A stretch of DNA of 64,000 bases, taken from positions 1 through 64,000 of the forward strand of contig JAPPBX010000058.1 in assembly GCA_026702755.1 (NCBI GenBank), in the 5' to 3' direction. Shown one piece after another: positions 36,772-46,555 of this stretch. The first letter of the stretch is position 1, and each line of letters opens with the position of its first letter. The notes below the pieces were generated by a model. The model was not told the origin of the DNA and made no database searches. It was given only the letters and a program-made list of their open reading frames with translations. Source of the DNA: Candidatus Poribacteria bacterium (lineage in GTDB: Bacteria > Poribacteria > WGA-4E > WGA-3G). Both the position numbers and the translations under genes were made by a program.

Positions 36772-37928
36772 AAATTAAATATGCTGAAAGCTCTGTATGT
36801 GTATTACAACGTCACAGGTTTCAATTCTCTCTTTTGATTTGTAGTCTGTTGTGCATCATAATCTTCGGGGCATCGCTCGTGGAACTCCGAGCGAGTAATA
36901 CAACTTCCGTTGATGAAATTTCAGTGCTTGCTGTCGGCGATATTACTGTGAGTGCTCGTATGACACCTTTGATTGAAAGCGAGGGAGCTGGTGTGTTTTT
37001 TCAAGGAACAGCCGCCCTAATTCAGTCCGCGGATGTCGCGACCGCTTCCTTAAACACCAGCATCTCGGAAAGAGGTGAACCGCGATACGGCATTGAAAAA
37101 CCATTTCAGGCAGCACCGGGACTTGGCAGAGCCATCGCGAATGCAGGGTTTGATGCTGTTTCCTTAGCCACACCCCACATAATGGACTTCGGTCTCGAAG
37201 CGTTGGAGGATACAATCACCGAGTTGGAGTGGTATGATGTTAAACCGATCGGTGCTGGTCTGGATGCCGAAACGGCAAAGCTTCCGGTGTGGGTGCCAAT
37301 CAGGCTCAAGGAATCCAAACCTACACAGGTTGCGTTGTTAGCATATTATCGGATGAATGAGTTCACACGCTACACCAACGATCCACTTGCTTACGCTGTT
37401 TATAGTGAAATGACAACTGCTGTTGAACAAGCGAAGGCAGAAGCGAAACTCGTAATTGTCTGGCTACATTGGGGAAGCAAGGAAAAATCTGGCGATGATG
37501 CAATCGGAAGGCAACGAATTTTTGCACAGGCATTGATTGACGCGGGCGCGGACATGGTGTTATGCCAGCAGCTTCATACGTTTGGTGGTATTGAGTTGTA
37601 TCAAGGCAAACCGATTGTTTACAGTCTCTCGGATTTTATCTATGATACTTACGATAAACAACACTCACACATAGTTATCCCGAAGGCGACGTTCGAGTCC
37701 AGACTTCTGAAGTCCATTGAGTTAATTCCGATTTTGACGGATCCGGCGAAAACGCCGGTGCGCCCTGGAAAACCGACGGAAACCTCAACAACACCCGACA
37801 TTGGGAAGCAGTTCCCGAGCGTTCTAACGGGAGAAGCGGCGGTAGAAACCTTGCAGGACTATCAACGACGTTGCGCAGAATTGGGGACGGAGGTGTTCAT
37901 TGAAGGTGAACGTGGGTGGATTCGATAG
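36768..37928 (+). CDS. CapA family metallophosphatase-like protein
   Basis: The 386-residue protein has an N-terminal signal or anchor (about residues 20-42) followed by the CapA/PgsA-like calcineurin fold: LAVGDITVSARM, then SADVATASLNTSIS, LATPHIMDFGLEALEDT, IVWLHWGSKE and LCQQLHTFGGIELYQGKPIVYSLSDFIYDTY. Known homologues act in poly-gamma-glutamate capsule formation; no pgsB/pgsC gene is nearby, so that role is not shown. The usual first-motif acidic residues and the NH pair are partly altered. Its 3' end lies in a 54-bp tandem duplication. Confidence 0.82.
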   Translation: MKIKYAESSVCVLQRHRFQFSLLICSLLCIIIFGASLVELRASNTTSVDEISVLAVGDITVSARMTPLIESEGAGVFFQGTAALIQSADVATASLNTSISERGEPRYGIEKPFQAAPGLGRAIANAGFDAVSLATPHIMDFGLEALEDTITELEWYDVKPIGAGLDAETAKLPVWVPIRLKESKPTQVALLAYYRMNEFTRYTNDPLAYAVYSEMTTAVEQAKAEAKLVIVWLHWGSKEKSGDDAIGRQRIFAQALIDAGADMVLCQQLHTFGGIELYQGKPIVYSLSDFIYDTYDKQHSHIVIPKATFESRLLKSIELIPILTDPAKTPVRPGKPTETSTTPDIGKQFPSVLTGEAAVETLQDYQRRCAELGTEVFIEGERGWIR

Positions 37929-38009
37929 TTAATAGGAATAGACATGGTTTCCCGAGAAGGTGAACGCGGGTGGATTCGATAGTTAATAGGAATAGACATG
38001 GTTTCCCGA
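37902..38009 (+). repeat. 54-bp tandem duplication at the CapA stop codon
   Basis: 37902-37955 and 37956-38009 are the same 54 bp with a single T/C difference. The first copy includes the last codons and stop of the CapA gene; the second repeats them downstream. Expansion is in phase (18 codons) but stops at the first TAG. Confidence 0.85.
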
Positions 38010-38140
38010 TCATAACGCTCCGATAGAAACAAGAGTCAAAGATATGACAAGCAATGAGGGGAAGGTAGGAGTGATCTCCCAATAAAACGCGTAAGCCCAA
38101 GCAACGCGCTGGGAAACCGGATATACGGAGAGGGCGTTTT

Positions 38141-40099
38141 TTGCAAGACTTACCTGAACGAAGTGCAAGGAACATTAGAAGTGGTGAACGCGGGTTAACG
38201 CCTAAAGCTTTTCTCATTGCGCTGCTCCTGATCCCTCTTAACGTCTTCTGGATTATCGAATTGGAGGTCGTCCGTTATACACATCCGACGCTGATTCATC
38301 CGCTTTCCAATGTCATTTTTATCATTTTCTGGCTGATGGTGTTCAGCGCGGCGTTGGGAAAATTGTCCTCGAAACTGCGATTGACGCCGGCGGAATTGCT
38401 CACAATCTACGTCATGTTGTGCATCGTTTCCTCGCTCTGTTCGCACGATATGATGGAGATCCTGGTCACTATCCTTGGACATCCGTTTCGATTTGCGACA
38501 TCCGAGAATGAATGGCAGCAACTTTTTTGGAAGGAGCTTCCGACGTGGCTAACCGTTCAAGACGCGAGCGTTTTGTCAGGCTATTATGAAGGGCAATCAA
38601 CGCTATATCGGGAGGCACATCTTACCGCTTGGGCACTACCTGCTGCATGGTGGATACTTTTTATTCTCGTGTTGATGTTTGTTATGTTGTGCATCAACAC
38701 GCTCCTGCGCATTCAATGGACTGAGCGAGAACGGCTGACGTATCCGATTATCCAGCTGCCGCTCGCAATGACAGAGACGAATACAAGCTTTTTCAAAAAT
38801 AAACTGATGTGGTTGGGGTTCAGCATTGCGGCAGCCATTAGCATCCTGAATTTGCTGAATTCGATTTATCCGGCAGTTCCGTATCTGCCAGTTAAACGAC
38901 AGAACATCCATCAGTATTTCACTGGTCGTCCGTGGAACGCGATGGGCGGTGTGCGTCTCTCGTTTTATCCTTTTGCGATTGGGATAAGTTTCCTTATTCC
39001 GCTGGACCTGCTTTTTTCGTGTTGGGCGTTCTATTGGGTGTACAAATTTGAGTTAATGGCGGGCAGTATCCTTGGGGTACGGAATTTACCCGGGTTCCCT
39101 TATGCCGACGCGCAGAGTTTCGGAGCATATATGGTACTCCTCGGTACCGCTGGATGGGTTGGAAGGACGCACCTCAAACGAATTTTTACCGGTGTTATGG
39201 AGGGTCTTAGAGGGACTTCTCGGATAGATATGCAGCGTGAGCCGATGCCGTATCATATCGCTTTCCTCGGCATTGTGGGTGGAATGCTGTTTTTGACCGT
39301 ATTCTCCTATAAGGCGGGGATGTCGCTCTGGGTGATTCCCATTTTTTTCGGGCTTTACTTTCTGCTCGCGACGATGATTGCCCGACTTCGTGCGGAATTG
39401 GGGTTCTTGGTCCACGATTTGCACAGGGTTGACCCACACGGATTAATCGTGACGGCGTTCGGTACCCAGCGGTTGACGACGGGTACGAAGACGGTTTTTT
39501 CGTTGTATATGTTCTTTAACAGAGCATATCGTGCGCACCCGATGCCACAGGAATTGGAAGCATTGAAGATTTCAGAACGGCGGCAGATACGTCCGCAGCA
39601 CACCGCCGCTGCAATCCTCATCGCTACCTTAGTTGGTGCGGTTGTTATATTCTGGTTGCTCTTGGATAGTTATTATAGGCATGGTGCAGAGACCGGCTAT
39701 TACGGTCCTTGGGCGTTAGGATTCGGCAGAGGTGTTTATCGGCAACTTGAAAACTGGTTGAATTATCCACAAGGCACTGATGTTCCTGCTCTTATCTTTA
39801 CGGGCGGTGGCGCAGGAGTTGCTCTGGGATTAATGCTATTGCGAACCCGATTTCTCTGGTGGCCCCTGCACCCACTCGGTTATGCCATGGCAAATAGTTG
39901 GGGCATGTACAACCTCTGGAGTTGTCTCTTCGTCGCATGGATAGCGAAGGCAATTGTATTACGTCAAGGAGGGCTTAAAGCCTACAGAAGGATGGTGCCC
40001 TTCTTTCTCGGACTCGCACTCGGAGACTACATCAGTGGAAGTTTGTGGAGTATTGGCAGCATCTTAGCGAATACCACATTGTATCAATTTTGGCCTTAA
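38141..40099 (+). CDS. Large polytopic membrane protein (DUF6785/DUF6784-like)
   Basis: The 652-residue protein has at least a dozen hydrophobic helices spread along its length, with the cytoplasmic-looking motif RIQWTERERLTYPIIQLPLA near residue 190. This resembles the DUF6785/DUF6784 family abundant in Poribacteria and Planctomycetes, distantly reminiscent of OPT-type transporters. Transport function is inference. The start is TTG about 10 bases after GAGAGGGCG. The gene is not visibly in an operon: CapA ends 212 bp upstream and lon begins 207 bp downstream. Confidence 0.78.
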   Translation: MQDLPERSARNIRSGERGLTPKAFLIALLLIPLNVFWIIELEVVRYTHPTLIHPLSNVIFIIFWLMVFSAALGKLSSKLRLTPAELLTIYVMLCIVSSLCSHDMMEILVTILGHPFRFATSENEWQQLFWKELPTWLTVQDASVLSGYYEGQSTLYREAHLTAWALPAAWWILFILVLMFVMLCINTLLRIQWTERERLTYPIIQLPLAMTETNTSFFKNKLMWLGFSIAAAISILNLLNSIYPAVPYLPVKRQNIHQYFTGRPWNAMGGVRLSFYPFAIGISFLIPLDLLFSCWAFYWVYKFELMAGSILGVRNLPGFPYADAQSFGAYMVLLGTAGWVGRTHLKRIFTGVMEGLRGTSRIDMQREPMPYHIAFLGIVGGMLFLTVFSYKAGMSLWVIPIFFGLYFLLATMIARLRAELGFLVHDLHRVDPHGLIVTAFGTQRLTTGTKTVFSLYMFFNRAYRAHPMPQELEALKISERRQIRPQHTAAAILIATLVGAVVIFWLLLDSYYRHGAETGYYGPWALGFGRGVYRQLENWLNYPQGTDVPALIFTGGGAGVALGLMLLRTRFLWWPLHPLGYAMANSWGMYNLWSCLFVAWIAKAIVLRQGGLKAYRRMVPFFLGLALGDYISGSLWSIGSILANTTLYQFWP

Positions 40100-40306
40100 T
40101 ACCTTCGACGATGTTATCTTGTTTGTTGCCTGTTAAACAGATATTGAGACTGCACGTTTATAAAAAACTGCTGGTCGATGAAAAAAACTAATTGTAGCAA
40201 GAAATCCTCGCTAAAAATACCGAAACGAACAATTCGCATCAAAAACTGACGACTGACTCAGCGGTGCACTCATAACGATATATCCATTATAAAAAGGAGA
40301 AAAAAC

Positions 40307-42730
40307 ATGGAAACCAAAGAGAAAGAAGAAAACATAGACGAAAATACTGCTGAAGAAGAGGAAGAAGAACGTACACAGGAACTTCCGCTCCTTCCCTTAG
40401 ACGACCTTGTGGTTTTCCCGTACATGCCACCGGTCCCGCCATTCCCGCCACATCATGTCGCACTCTCTGGCAAGATGGCGACCACGGCTGTTGAGGATGC
40501 TATGGAGCATGACAGGGGACTTTGTATCTTTCGCCCAAAAAGGGATCTCTCTAAGGAAAAAATTAAAGAGATTAAAAAGAACGACCTCAGCCCAGTCGGG
40601 AGTTTGATTCACATCCTTCGTTACAAAACTGATGACGAAGATGTGTTGTTTCTTGCACATGGCCGAGAGCGCGTCGAAATAGAAGAGATTTTACATACAG
40701 AGCCGTTCGTTAAGGCGCGCGTCGGCATCATTGGTAGCGACGATGAAGATCCGGTTGCTAACGCCGAAATCGACCTGGAGGTGGAGGCACTCGTTCGCAG
40801 CAATGATGAGATGTTCCAACGCATTGTTCAGATGTCGTCGCGCTACCAAGAGGAGTATGGCAGCCTGACCAAAACCATGATTGATGAACCGGGCCGCCTT
40901 GCTGATTATATCGCCGCTATGCTGGATCTGAAACCCCACGATAAACAGCGTATTTTGGAGGCAGTGTCTGTTCATGAACGCTTAAATACACTTGCTGTTA
41001 TTCTCGCGAAAGAACTTGACCTGCACGAATTAGAAAGCAAAATCCAAAATAACGCACAAGCCGTCATTAACAAGGGACAGCGTGAATACTATCTCCGGGA
41101 ACAGCTCAAGGCGATTCAAACCGAACTTGGTGAAGCGGACGACCTTGGGCTTGAGATCGATGAAATGTGGGAGCAGCTGCGCGAAACTGAAATGCCTGAC
41201 AAAGCGAAACAGGCGGCGGAAAAAGAATTGAAACGACTCTCCAAAATGCAGTCTTTCTCACCTGAATCAACCGTTTCGCGAAATTATCTGGATTGGTTGT
41301 TAAATCTTCCTTGGTCTGTCAGTACCGAAGATGCTTTGGATATTGCCTCGGCACAAAAAATTCTTGATGCGGATCACTACGATTTGGAGAAAGTCAAAGA
41401 ACGGATTTTGGAATATCTCGCTGTGTGCATGCTCAAAGACGATATGAAGGGACCCATTTTCTGCTTTGTTGGCCCTCCTGGTGTCGGGAAAACATCGCTC
41501 GGTAGGTCTATTGCTCGTTCAATGAACCGGAAGTTTGTCCGTATCTCATTGGGCGGTATGCACGATGAAGCTGAAATCCGTGGGCATCGACGTACCTATA
41601 TCGGATCAATGCCCGGACGAATTGTCAAGGGGATTCGGCAGGCTGAGTCGAACAATCCTGTCTTTATGCTTGATGAAATTGACAAACTCGGTTCTGATTT
41701 TCGTGGTGACCCGGCTTCCGCACTTTTGGAAGTCCTTGATCCCGAGCAGAATCATTCGTTCACGGACAACTACCTTGATGTGCCGTTTGATCTCTCGAAA
41801 GTGATGTTTGTCACGACAGCGAATCAACTCCACACCATTCCACCGCCGCTCCGTGACCGAATGGAAACAATAGAGCTTCCTGGCTATACTGCCAACGAGA
41901 AGCTGATGATCGCCAAGCAATATCTGATACCGCGTCAATTGGCAGAAAACGGTCTGAAGAGTAAGTTAATTACTATCAGGAATACTGCAATCAACAAAGT
42001 CATCGGTGAGTATACTCGCGAGGCGGGTGTGCGAAATTTAGAGCGTGAACTCGGCACCCTCTGCCGAAAGGTCGCACGCGGTGTTGCTGAGGGGAATACT
42101 GAGCGAACAACGATTGGGGCGAAGGATATTCAAGGGTATTTGGGACCAGCGAAGTTTGATTCCGAAATCGCGAGTCGTAAAGCCGACGTTGGTGTGGCGA
42201 CAGGACTATCTGTCACGCCTGCAGGTGGCGAAATCCTCTTCATTGAAGTCGCGACGACTAAGAAAGTGAATGCCCAGACGCAACTTCGTGTTACTGGACA
42301 GATCGGTGAGGTGATGCAGGAATCCGCACAAGCCGCGCTCAGTTATGTGAAATCCCAATCCGACGCACTCAAATTTGACCCGATTCTATTGGAAAACGAT
42401 ATTCATATTCATGTGCCAGCAGGGGCGATCCCGAAGGACGGTCCTTCGGCGGGTATTACCATTGCAACCGCCCTTGCTTCCATTGCCACACAGCAACAAG
42501 TCAATCCCGAAGTCGCCATGACAGGTGAACTCACGCTCAGAGGGAGAGTGTTACCTATCGGCGGCGTGAAGGAAAAGATCCTTGCCGCGAAGCAGGCAGG
42601 TATCAAGAAAGTCATTATGCCAAAAGGCAACAAAAAACACTTCATTGAAGTACCTGAAGACATTCAAGCTGGTCTTGAGTTTCGGTTTGTAGGACATGTC
42701 ACCGAAGTTTTCAAGGAGGTTTTCAGATGA
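40307..42730 (+). CDS. lon: ATP-dependent protease La
   Basis: Lon degrades misfolded and regulatory proteins in the cytosol. The 807-residue protein has an N-terminal LON domain starting PLLPLDDLVVFPYM, Walker A GPPGVGKTS (389-397), Walker B VFMLDEIDKLG, and a Ser714/Lys757 catalytic dyad (KDGPSAGIT; GGVKEK). An acidic Glu-rich N-terminal extension of about 25 residues is present. AAAAGGAG precedes the ATG. Its TGA overlaps the next gene's ATG. Confidence 0.97.
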   Translation: METKEKEENIDENTAEEEEEERTQELPLLPLDDLVVFPYMPPVPPFPPHHVALSGKMATTAVEDAMEHDRGLCIFRPKRDLSKEKIKEIKKNDLSPVGSLIHILRYKTDDEDVLFLAHGRERVEIEEILHTEPFVKARVGIIGSDDEDPVANAEIDLEVEALVRSNDEMFQRIVQMSSRYQEEYGSLTKTMIDEPGRLADYIAAMLDLKPHDKQRILEAVSVHERLNTLAVILAKELDLHELESKIQNNAQAVINKGQREYYLREQLKAIQTELGEADDLGLEIDEMWEQLRETEMPDKAKQAAEKELKRLSKMQSFSPESTVSRNYLDWLLNLPWSVSTEDALDIASAQKILDADHYDLEKVKERILEYLAVCMLKDDMKGPIFCFVGPPGVGKTSLGRSIARSMNRKFVRISLGGMHDEAEIRGHRRTYIGSMPGRIVKGIRQAESNNPVFMLDEIDKLGSDFRGDPASALLEVLDPEQNHSFTDNYLDVPFDLSKVMFVTTANQLHTIPPPLRDRMETIELPGYTANEKLMIAKQYLIPRQLAENGLKSKLITIRNTAINKVIGEYTREAGVRNLERELGTLCRKVARGVAEGNTERTTIGAKDIQGYLGPAKFDSEIASRKADVGVATGLSVTPAGGEILFIEVATTKKVNAQTQLRVTGQIGEVMQESAQAALSYVKSQSDALKFDPILLENDIHIHVPAGAIPKDGPSAGITIATALASIATQQQVNPEVAMTGELTLRGRVLPIGGVKEKILAAKQAGIKKVIMPKGNKKHFIEVPEDIQAGLEFRFVGHVTEVFKEVFR

Positions 42731-45009
42731 AACGCATATTGACCCTGAATTCAATTTCCACTATCAGAAATCTGTTTGTATTCTTTCTGTGTGTCGTTCT
42801 GTTCACAGCGTATGCGAACACAGCAGACAGTGCAAACCTCACAACCACAACGACACCCCCTCCAATTGGTGAAGTTGATGAATCAGAACCTGCCGTCAGA
42901 TTTCTAAAGGATATCGCACCTATCCTCGATAAACATGGGTGTTCAGCCGGTATGTGCCACGGAAAATTTGGCGGGCAGGGTGGGCTAAATCTCTCTTTGT
43001 TGACCTTGAATCCGGAATCGGATTACGCGCCAATCGTCCATCATAGTCGTGGCAGACGCATCAATCTAATTGAACCGGATCAGAGTCTCTTTTTTCTCAA
43101 ACCCACTGGACAGATCGTACATGAAGGTGGCTTGCGATTTGACCCCAGTTCAGATGAAGCACTAACGATTCTCCGCTGGATTGAAGCGGGTGCTCCCTTT
43201 TCTGAGGACGAACCGCGTCTTAGGAAACTTGAAATTGAGCCGAGCACCTTTGTCCTGTCTGATGTCGGAGAGACAGCACAACTGAAAGTACTCGCCTATT
43301 TTTCTGACGGATCCGTTGAGGATGTAACTGAAAAAGCCGTCTATGAGTCTAAGGATACACCGGTCGCTGAGGTATCCGCTACCGGTGAGGTGACGAGTGT
43401 CCGCTGGGGAGGAACCGCGGTTATTGCGCGCTTTTTGGGGGTTGTGGACGCATCATTTGTAACAATTCCACGGGTTTCCAAGACAGATGTGGTATCACAA
43501 GCCTCAGAATTCACACCCAATAACTTCATTGATGAGTTTGTCCTTGCCAAACTTAAAAAGTTGAATATTCGTCCCTCCGCTCTGACCACCGATGATGCAT
43601 TCATGCGTAGAGTCTATTTGGACACTATCGGTCGGCTGCCAACGTCTGATGAGGTGAAGGCATTCCTTGCAGATACAGATTCAGACAAACGCTCGCAACT
43701 CATTGATACCCTTCTTGACACGCCAGAGTGGGTGAACTTACGCACGTTAAAGTTAGCCGATATGTTGCGCGTTCATCCGCGTCAGTTGGGGAACGGAGCG
43801 TTCGGTGAACGCGGTGCGACGCTCTTCCACGAGTGGGTACGTGAGGCTGTCGCGCAGAATAGACCCTACGACGCAGTTGTTCAAGAACTCATCACGGCGC
43901 GAGGGAGCACTTATCAGCACGGTCCCACAAACTACTATCGCATTGAGCAGCAACCTGCTGGCAGAGCAGAGACGACCGCACAGGTATTCCTGGGTATCCG
44001 TCTGAGTTGTGCGCGATGTCATAAACATCCGTTTGACCAATGGACGACGGACGACTATTGGAATTTCGCCGCCTTCACTGGGAAGGTGGGTGTCCGTGGT
44101 GGTGAACTCTACAACGAGCAGGTTATTTATTATGACCCGACCGGACGTGTTATCAATCAATCCGTGCAAGGCAACCGAGGCGAAGTGGCGCTGCCAACCT
44201 TCCTTGGCGGTGAGTCGCTCGATGCGGATTATCAGGGAGATGTCCTGCAGGTACTGGCAGACTGGATGACCTCCTCAACAAATCCGTACTTTGCGACAGC
44301 GACTGTGAATCGTATCTGGAGTCATTATTTTAGTAGAGGTATTGTTGATCCTGTTGATGATATGCGTGCGACGACACCACCGAGCGTTGAAGGACTCTTG
44401 GAGGCGTTGGCAGACGATTTTGTGCAGAGTGGTTTTGATACGAAACACGTCATTCGACGAATCCTCAATTCACGGACGTACCAACTCTCCGCCGAACCGA
44501 ATGAGACGAACCAATTGGATGACCGATTCTTCTCACGTTTCTATCCGCGCCCCATGGTGGCACAGGTGTTATTGGATGTCTTAAACGATGTCACCGGTAC
44601 CGAGGAGAAGTACGGACGCTATCCGCTTGGCACGCGTTCTGTTGAGTTACCGCTGCCAGTGAGTTCACGCTTCTTGTCACTCTATGGACGTTCCGATCGG
44701 GAGTTCCTTGGCGATTTGGATCCTAAGTTGGAGCCGACGCTCACACAGGCACTCCACATGATTAATTCCAGTTATGTGAATAAAAAGTTGAAGAGTTCTG
44801 ATGGCTCGCTCAGTCGACTGATTCAAGCGAAACTTGGAAATCAGGAACTTATCAACGAGTTGTATCTCAGCACGTTAAGTCGATTTCCGACTGATATGGA
44901 GCTCCAGACAGCTGAGGCTTACATTGCAGAGAGCCCCAAACGCCGCGCAGGATGCGAAGATCTTTTATGGGCACTCATTTCATCGCGTTCGTTTATCTTT
45001 ATCCGCTAA
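42727..45009 (+). CDS. Secreted DUF1549/DUF1553 protein with PSCyt1-like and Ig-like domains
   Basis: The 760-residue protein has a signal peptide (about residues 1-35), then a cytochrome-like segment with CSAGMCHGK near residue 72, a bacterial Ig-like domain (about 165-250), DUF1549 with FIDEFVLAKLKKLNI and MRRVYLDTIGRLPT, a c-type heme motif CARCH in LSCARCHKHPFDQW, and DUF1553 with NRIWSHYFSRGIVDPVDD and SRTYQLS. It belongs to the planctomycete-type secreted cytochrome family of unknown function; the usual partner DUF1501 gene is not adjacent. ATG overlaps the lon stop as ATGA. Confidence 0.9.
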   Translation: MKRILTLNSISTIRNLFVFFLCVVLFTAYANTADSANLTTTTTPPPIGEVDESEPAVRFLKDIAPILDKHGCSAGMCHGKFGGQGGLNLSLLTLNPESDYAPIVHHSRGRRINLIEPDQSLFFLKPTGQIVHEGGLRFDPSSDEALTILRWIEAGAPFSEDEPRLRKLEIEPSTFVLSDVGETAQLKVLAYFSDGSVEDVTEKAVYESKDTPVAEVSATGEVTSVRWGGTAVIARFLGVVDASFVTIPRVSKTDVVSQASEFTPNNFIDEFVLAKLKKLNIRPSALTTDDAFMRRVYLDTIGRLPTSDEVKAFLADTDSDKRSQLIDTLLDTPEWVNLRTLKLADMLRVHPRQLGNGAFGERGATLFHEWVREAVAQNRPYDAVVQELITARGSTYQHGPTNYYRIEQQPAGRAETTAQVFLGIRLSCARCHKHPFDQWTTDDYWNFAAFTGKVGVRGGELYNEQVIYYDPTGRVINQSVQGNRGEVALPTFLGGESLDADYQGDVLQVLADWMTSSTNPYFATATVNRIWSHYFSRGIVDPVDDMRATTPPSVEGLLEALADDFVQSGFDTKHVIRRILNSRTYQLSAEPNETNQLDDRFFSRFYPRPMVAQVLLDVLNDVTGTEEKYGRYPLGTRSVELPLPVSSRFLSLYGRSDREFLGDLDPKLEPTLTQALHMINSSYVNKKLKSSDGSLSRLIQAKLGNQELINELYLSTLSRFPTDMELQTAEAYIAESPKRRAGCEDLLWALISSRSFIFIR

Positions 45010-45030
45010 ATGAACGCTGAAAACCCCTTA

Positions 45031-45054
45031 CGGCGAGGTTTCCATGCCTCGCCG
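45031..45054. repeat. GGCGAGG-family palindrome
   Basis: CGGCGAGG and CCTCGCCG flank a short loop just after the DUF1553 gene stop. A second imperfect copy lies at about 45070-45090. Confidence 0.6.
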
Positions 45055-45146
45055 TTTCCACCTGTTGCTGGCGGGGTTTGCAACCCTACCAACCATTGAA
45101 ACACCCTTAAAAAAACCAGAAATTTATTTCGACTCTGGAGGACCCA

Positions 45147-45938
45147 ATGATCATGCACTTGGAACGCTATTTCATATTCAGTTTCTCTGTGCTACTTCTG
45201 CTCGGTTTAGTGCTACCTGTGTTTGGACAAGCAGAGAAAAAGGAGGACCTCATTGGGCACTGGACCTTTGAGAAAGGTGCCGAATTGGAGGATTTAACGG
45301 GCCATTTTAGCGAGATTGATCTCTTGGATGCTGAGGTCAAGGACGGGAAATTGCACATCGGCAATAATGAATGGGCAATGACTACGGGGTATAAAGGACC
45401 TGACATCGGACCTGATAAGACATTAGTGACGTGGCTCTATTTAGACGATTTGAACGTCACAAGAGGTGCCACATTGGCGGTCAATAAGAGTAGTGCAGAT
45501 ACCTTTGACGCTATCGTCTATGCGGAACGTCAACCGAAACGCTGGATGGCTGGTAGCAGCTTCTTTAGACGTACACAGGATGCCAACCCCGGATTTGAGG
45601 AGAAAGAAACGGGGAAGTTGATTCAGCTAGCGATCTCGTATGAGGACGATGGCGGGAACGCGAAGATTATGATATACCGGAATGGCAAAGTAATTGGCGA
45701 TTATACGAAGGGTCCCATCGTATCTTGGAAAGCCGGTGATGTGGAAGCACTGTTCGGCCCGCGCGCTCTCATCGGCGGGACTGCCTATGGTTGGGTTGTT
45801 GCTCGTGTGGAGGATGCAAGAATCTACAACGCCGTCCTCGACGAGAAAGAGATTAACAACTTGGTTGCGGACACGCTGGATGTTGAAGCGCGTGGTAAAC
45901 TCACAACGACATGGGGTTGGTTAAAGCTCTCCAAATAG
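45147..45938 (+). CDS. Secreted LamG/concanavalin-like protein
   Basis: The 263-residue protein has a signal peptide ending near VFGQA (residue 29) and one LamG-like jelly roll beginning LIGHWTFEKG, the typical opening of LamG_3 domains. The final residues GKLTTTWGWLKLSK resemble the tail of the secreted protein at 58006 (GKLATVWGHLKLNNW), suggesting a shared C-terminal element. Two ATGs are possible; GGAGG lies 4 or 10 bases away from each. The substrate is unknown. Confidence 0.8.
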   Translation: MIMHLERYFIFSFSVLLLLGLVLPVFGQAEKKEDLIGHWTFEKGAELEDLTGHFSEIDLLDAEVKDGKLHIGNNEWAMTTGYKGPDIGPDKTLVTWLYLDDLNVTRGATLAVNKSSADTFDAIVYAERQPKRWMAGSSFFRRTQDANPGFEEKETGKLIQLAISYEDDGGNAKIMIYRNGKVIGDYTKGPIVSWKAGDVEALFGPRALIGGTAYGWVVARVEDARIYNAVLDEKEINNLVADTLDVEARGKLTTTWGWLKLSK

Positions 45939-45989
45939 CGACTTGCAACGTTCAAAACGACACCGCTTACTCGCAAGGAATAATTAAAG

Positions 45990-46466
45990 ATGGTTATCCG
46001 TTTCAAAAAGGGGAAAAACCAGTCGAAACACAAACCCGACACGCTTACTTGTATTCGGGACGACGGTAGTGTGACGTGGACATACCTTCATCGCGAGTTT
46101 GCAATCCAAGATTTGGCACACTACGTTGTCGAAACAACACTCGGGCTTGAAAACGCTTTTTTGGGCCTCATAGCAAAAGGATACGACATCTCTGATTTCA
46201 ACCAACCTAAAGCAGAACGCCCTTTTGAAATTCCCGAAGAAGCACTAAACACTGAGGTAATTGTCGGACTCTTACAGACAGATTTGTTGGAGAGTTTAAG
46301 AGGGAATGCAGACCGTTGCGAACTGCTTCGCGACTACGGAGCACTACTGCCAGTGAAGATCGCAGATGCGCAGCTTGAGACTATGCAGCAGAAATTGCAA
46401 GCCCTGTTACAGAAGTGGCACGATTTACAGCCCGGTGAGTCCATGACGTTGCAGTTTAAAATATAA
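45990..46466 (+). CDS. Hypothetical protein, 158 aa
   Basis: A cytosolic-looking protein of 158 residues with a basic N-terminus (KKGKNQSKHK), a mid-region around HREFAIQDLAHYVVETTLG, and a helical C-terminus (LETMQQKLQALLQKWHDL). The family is not recognised. GCAAGGA precedes the ATG. It follows the LamG gene by about 50 bp but has no signal peptide, so a functional link is uncertain. Confidence 0.65.
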   Translation: MVIRFKKGKNQSKHKPDTLTCIRDDGSVTWTYLHREFAIQDLAHYVVETTLGLENAFLGLIAKGYDISDFNQPKAERPFEIPEEALNTEVIVGLLQTDLLESLRGNADRCELLRDYGALLPVKIADAQLETMQQKLQALLQKWHDLQPGESMTLQFKI

Positions 46467-46555
46467 AACGCCATAAGATATAGTGGTAGGCACACTCCGT
46501 TGTGCCGTAACAAGAATACCCTACGGCGTTTCGTTGTTTTTCCGTAAATAACAAC

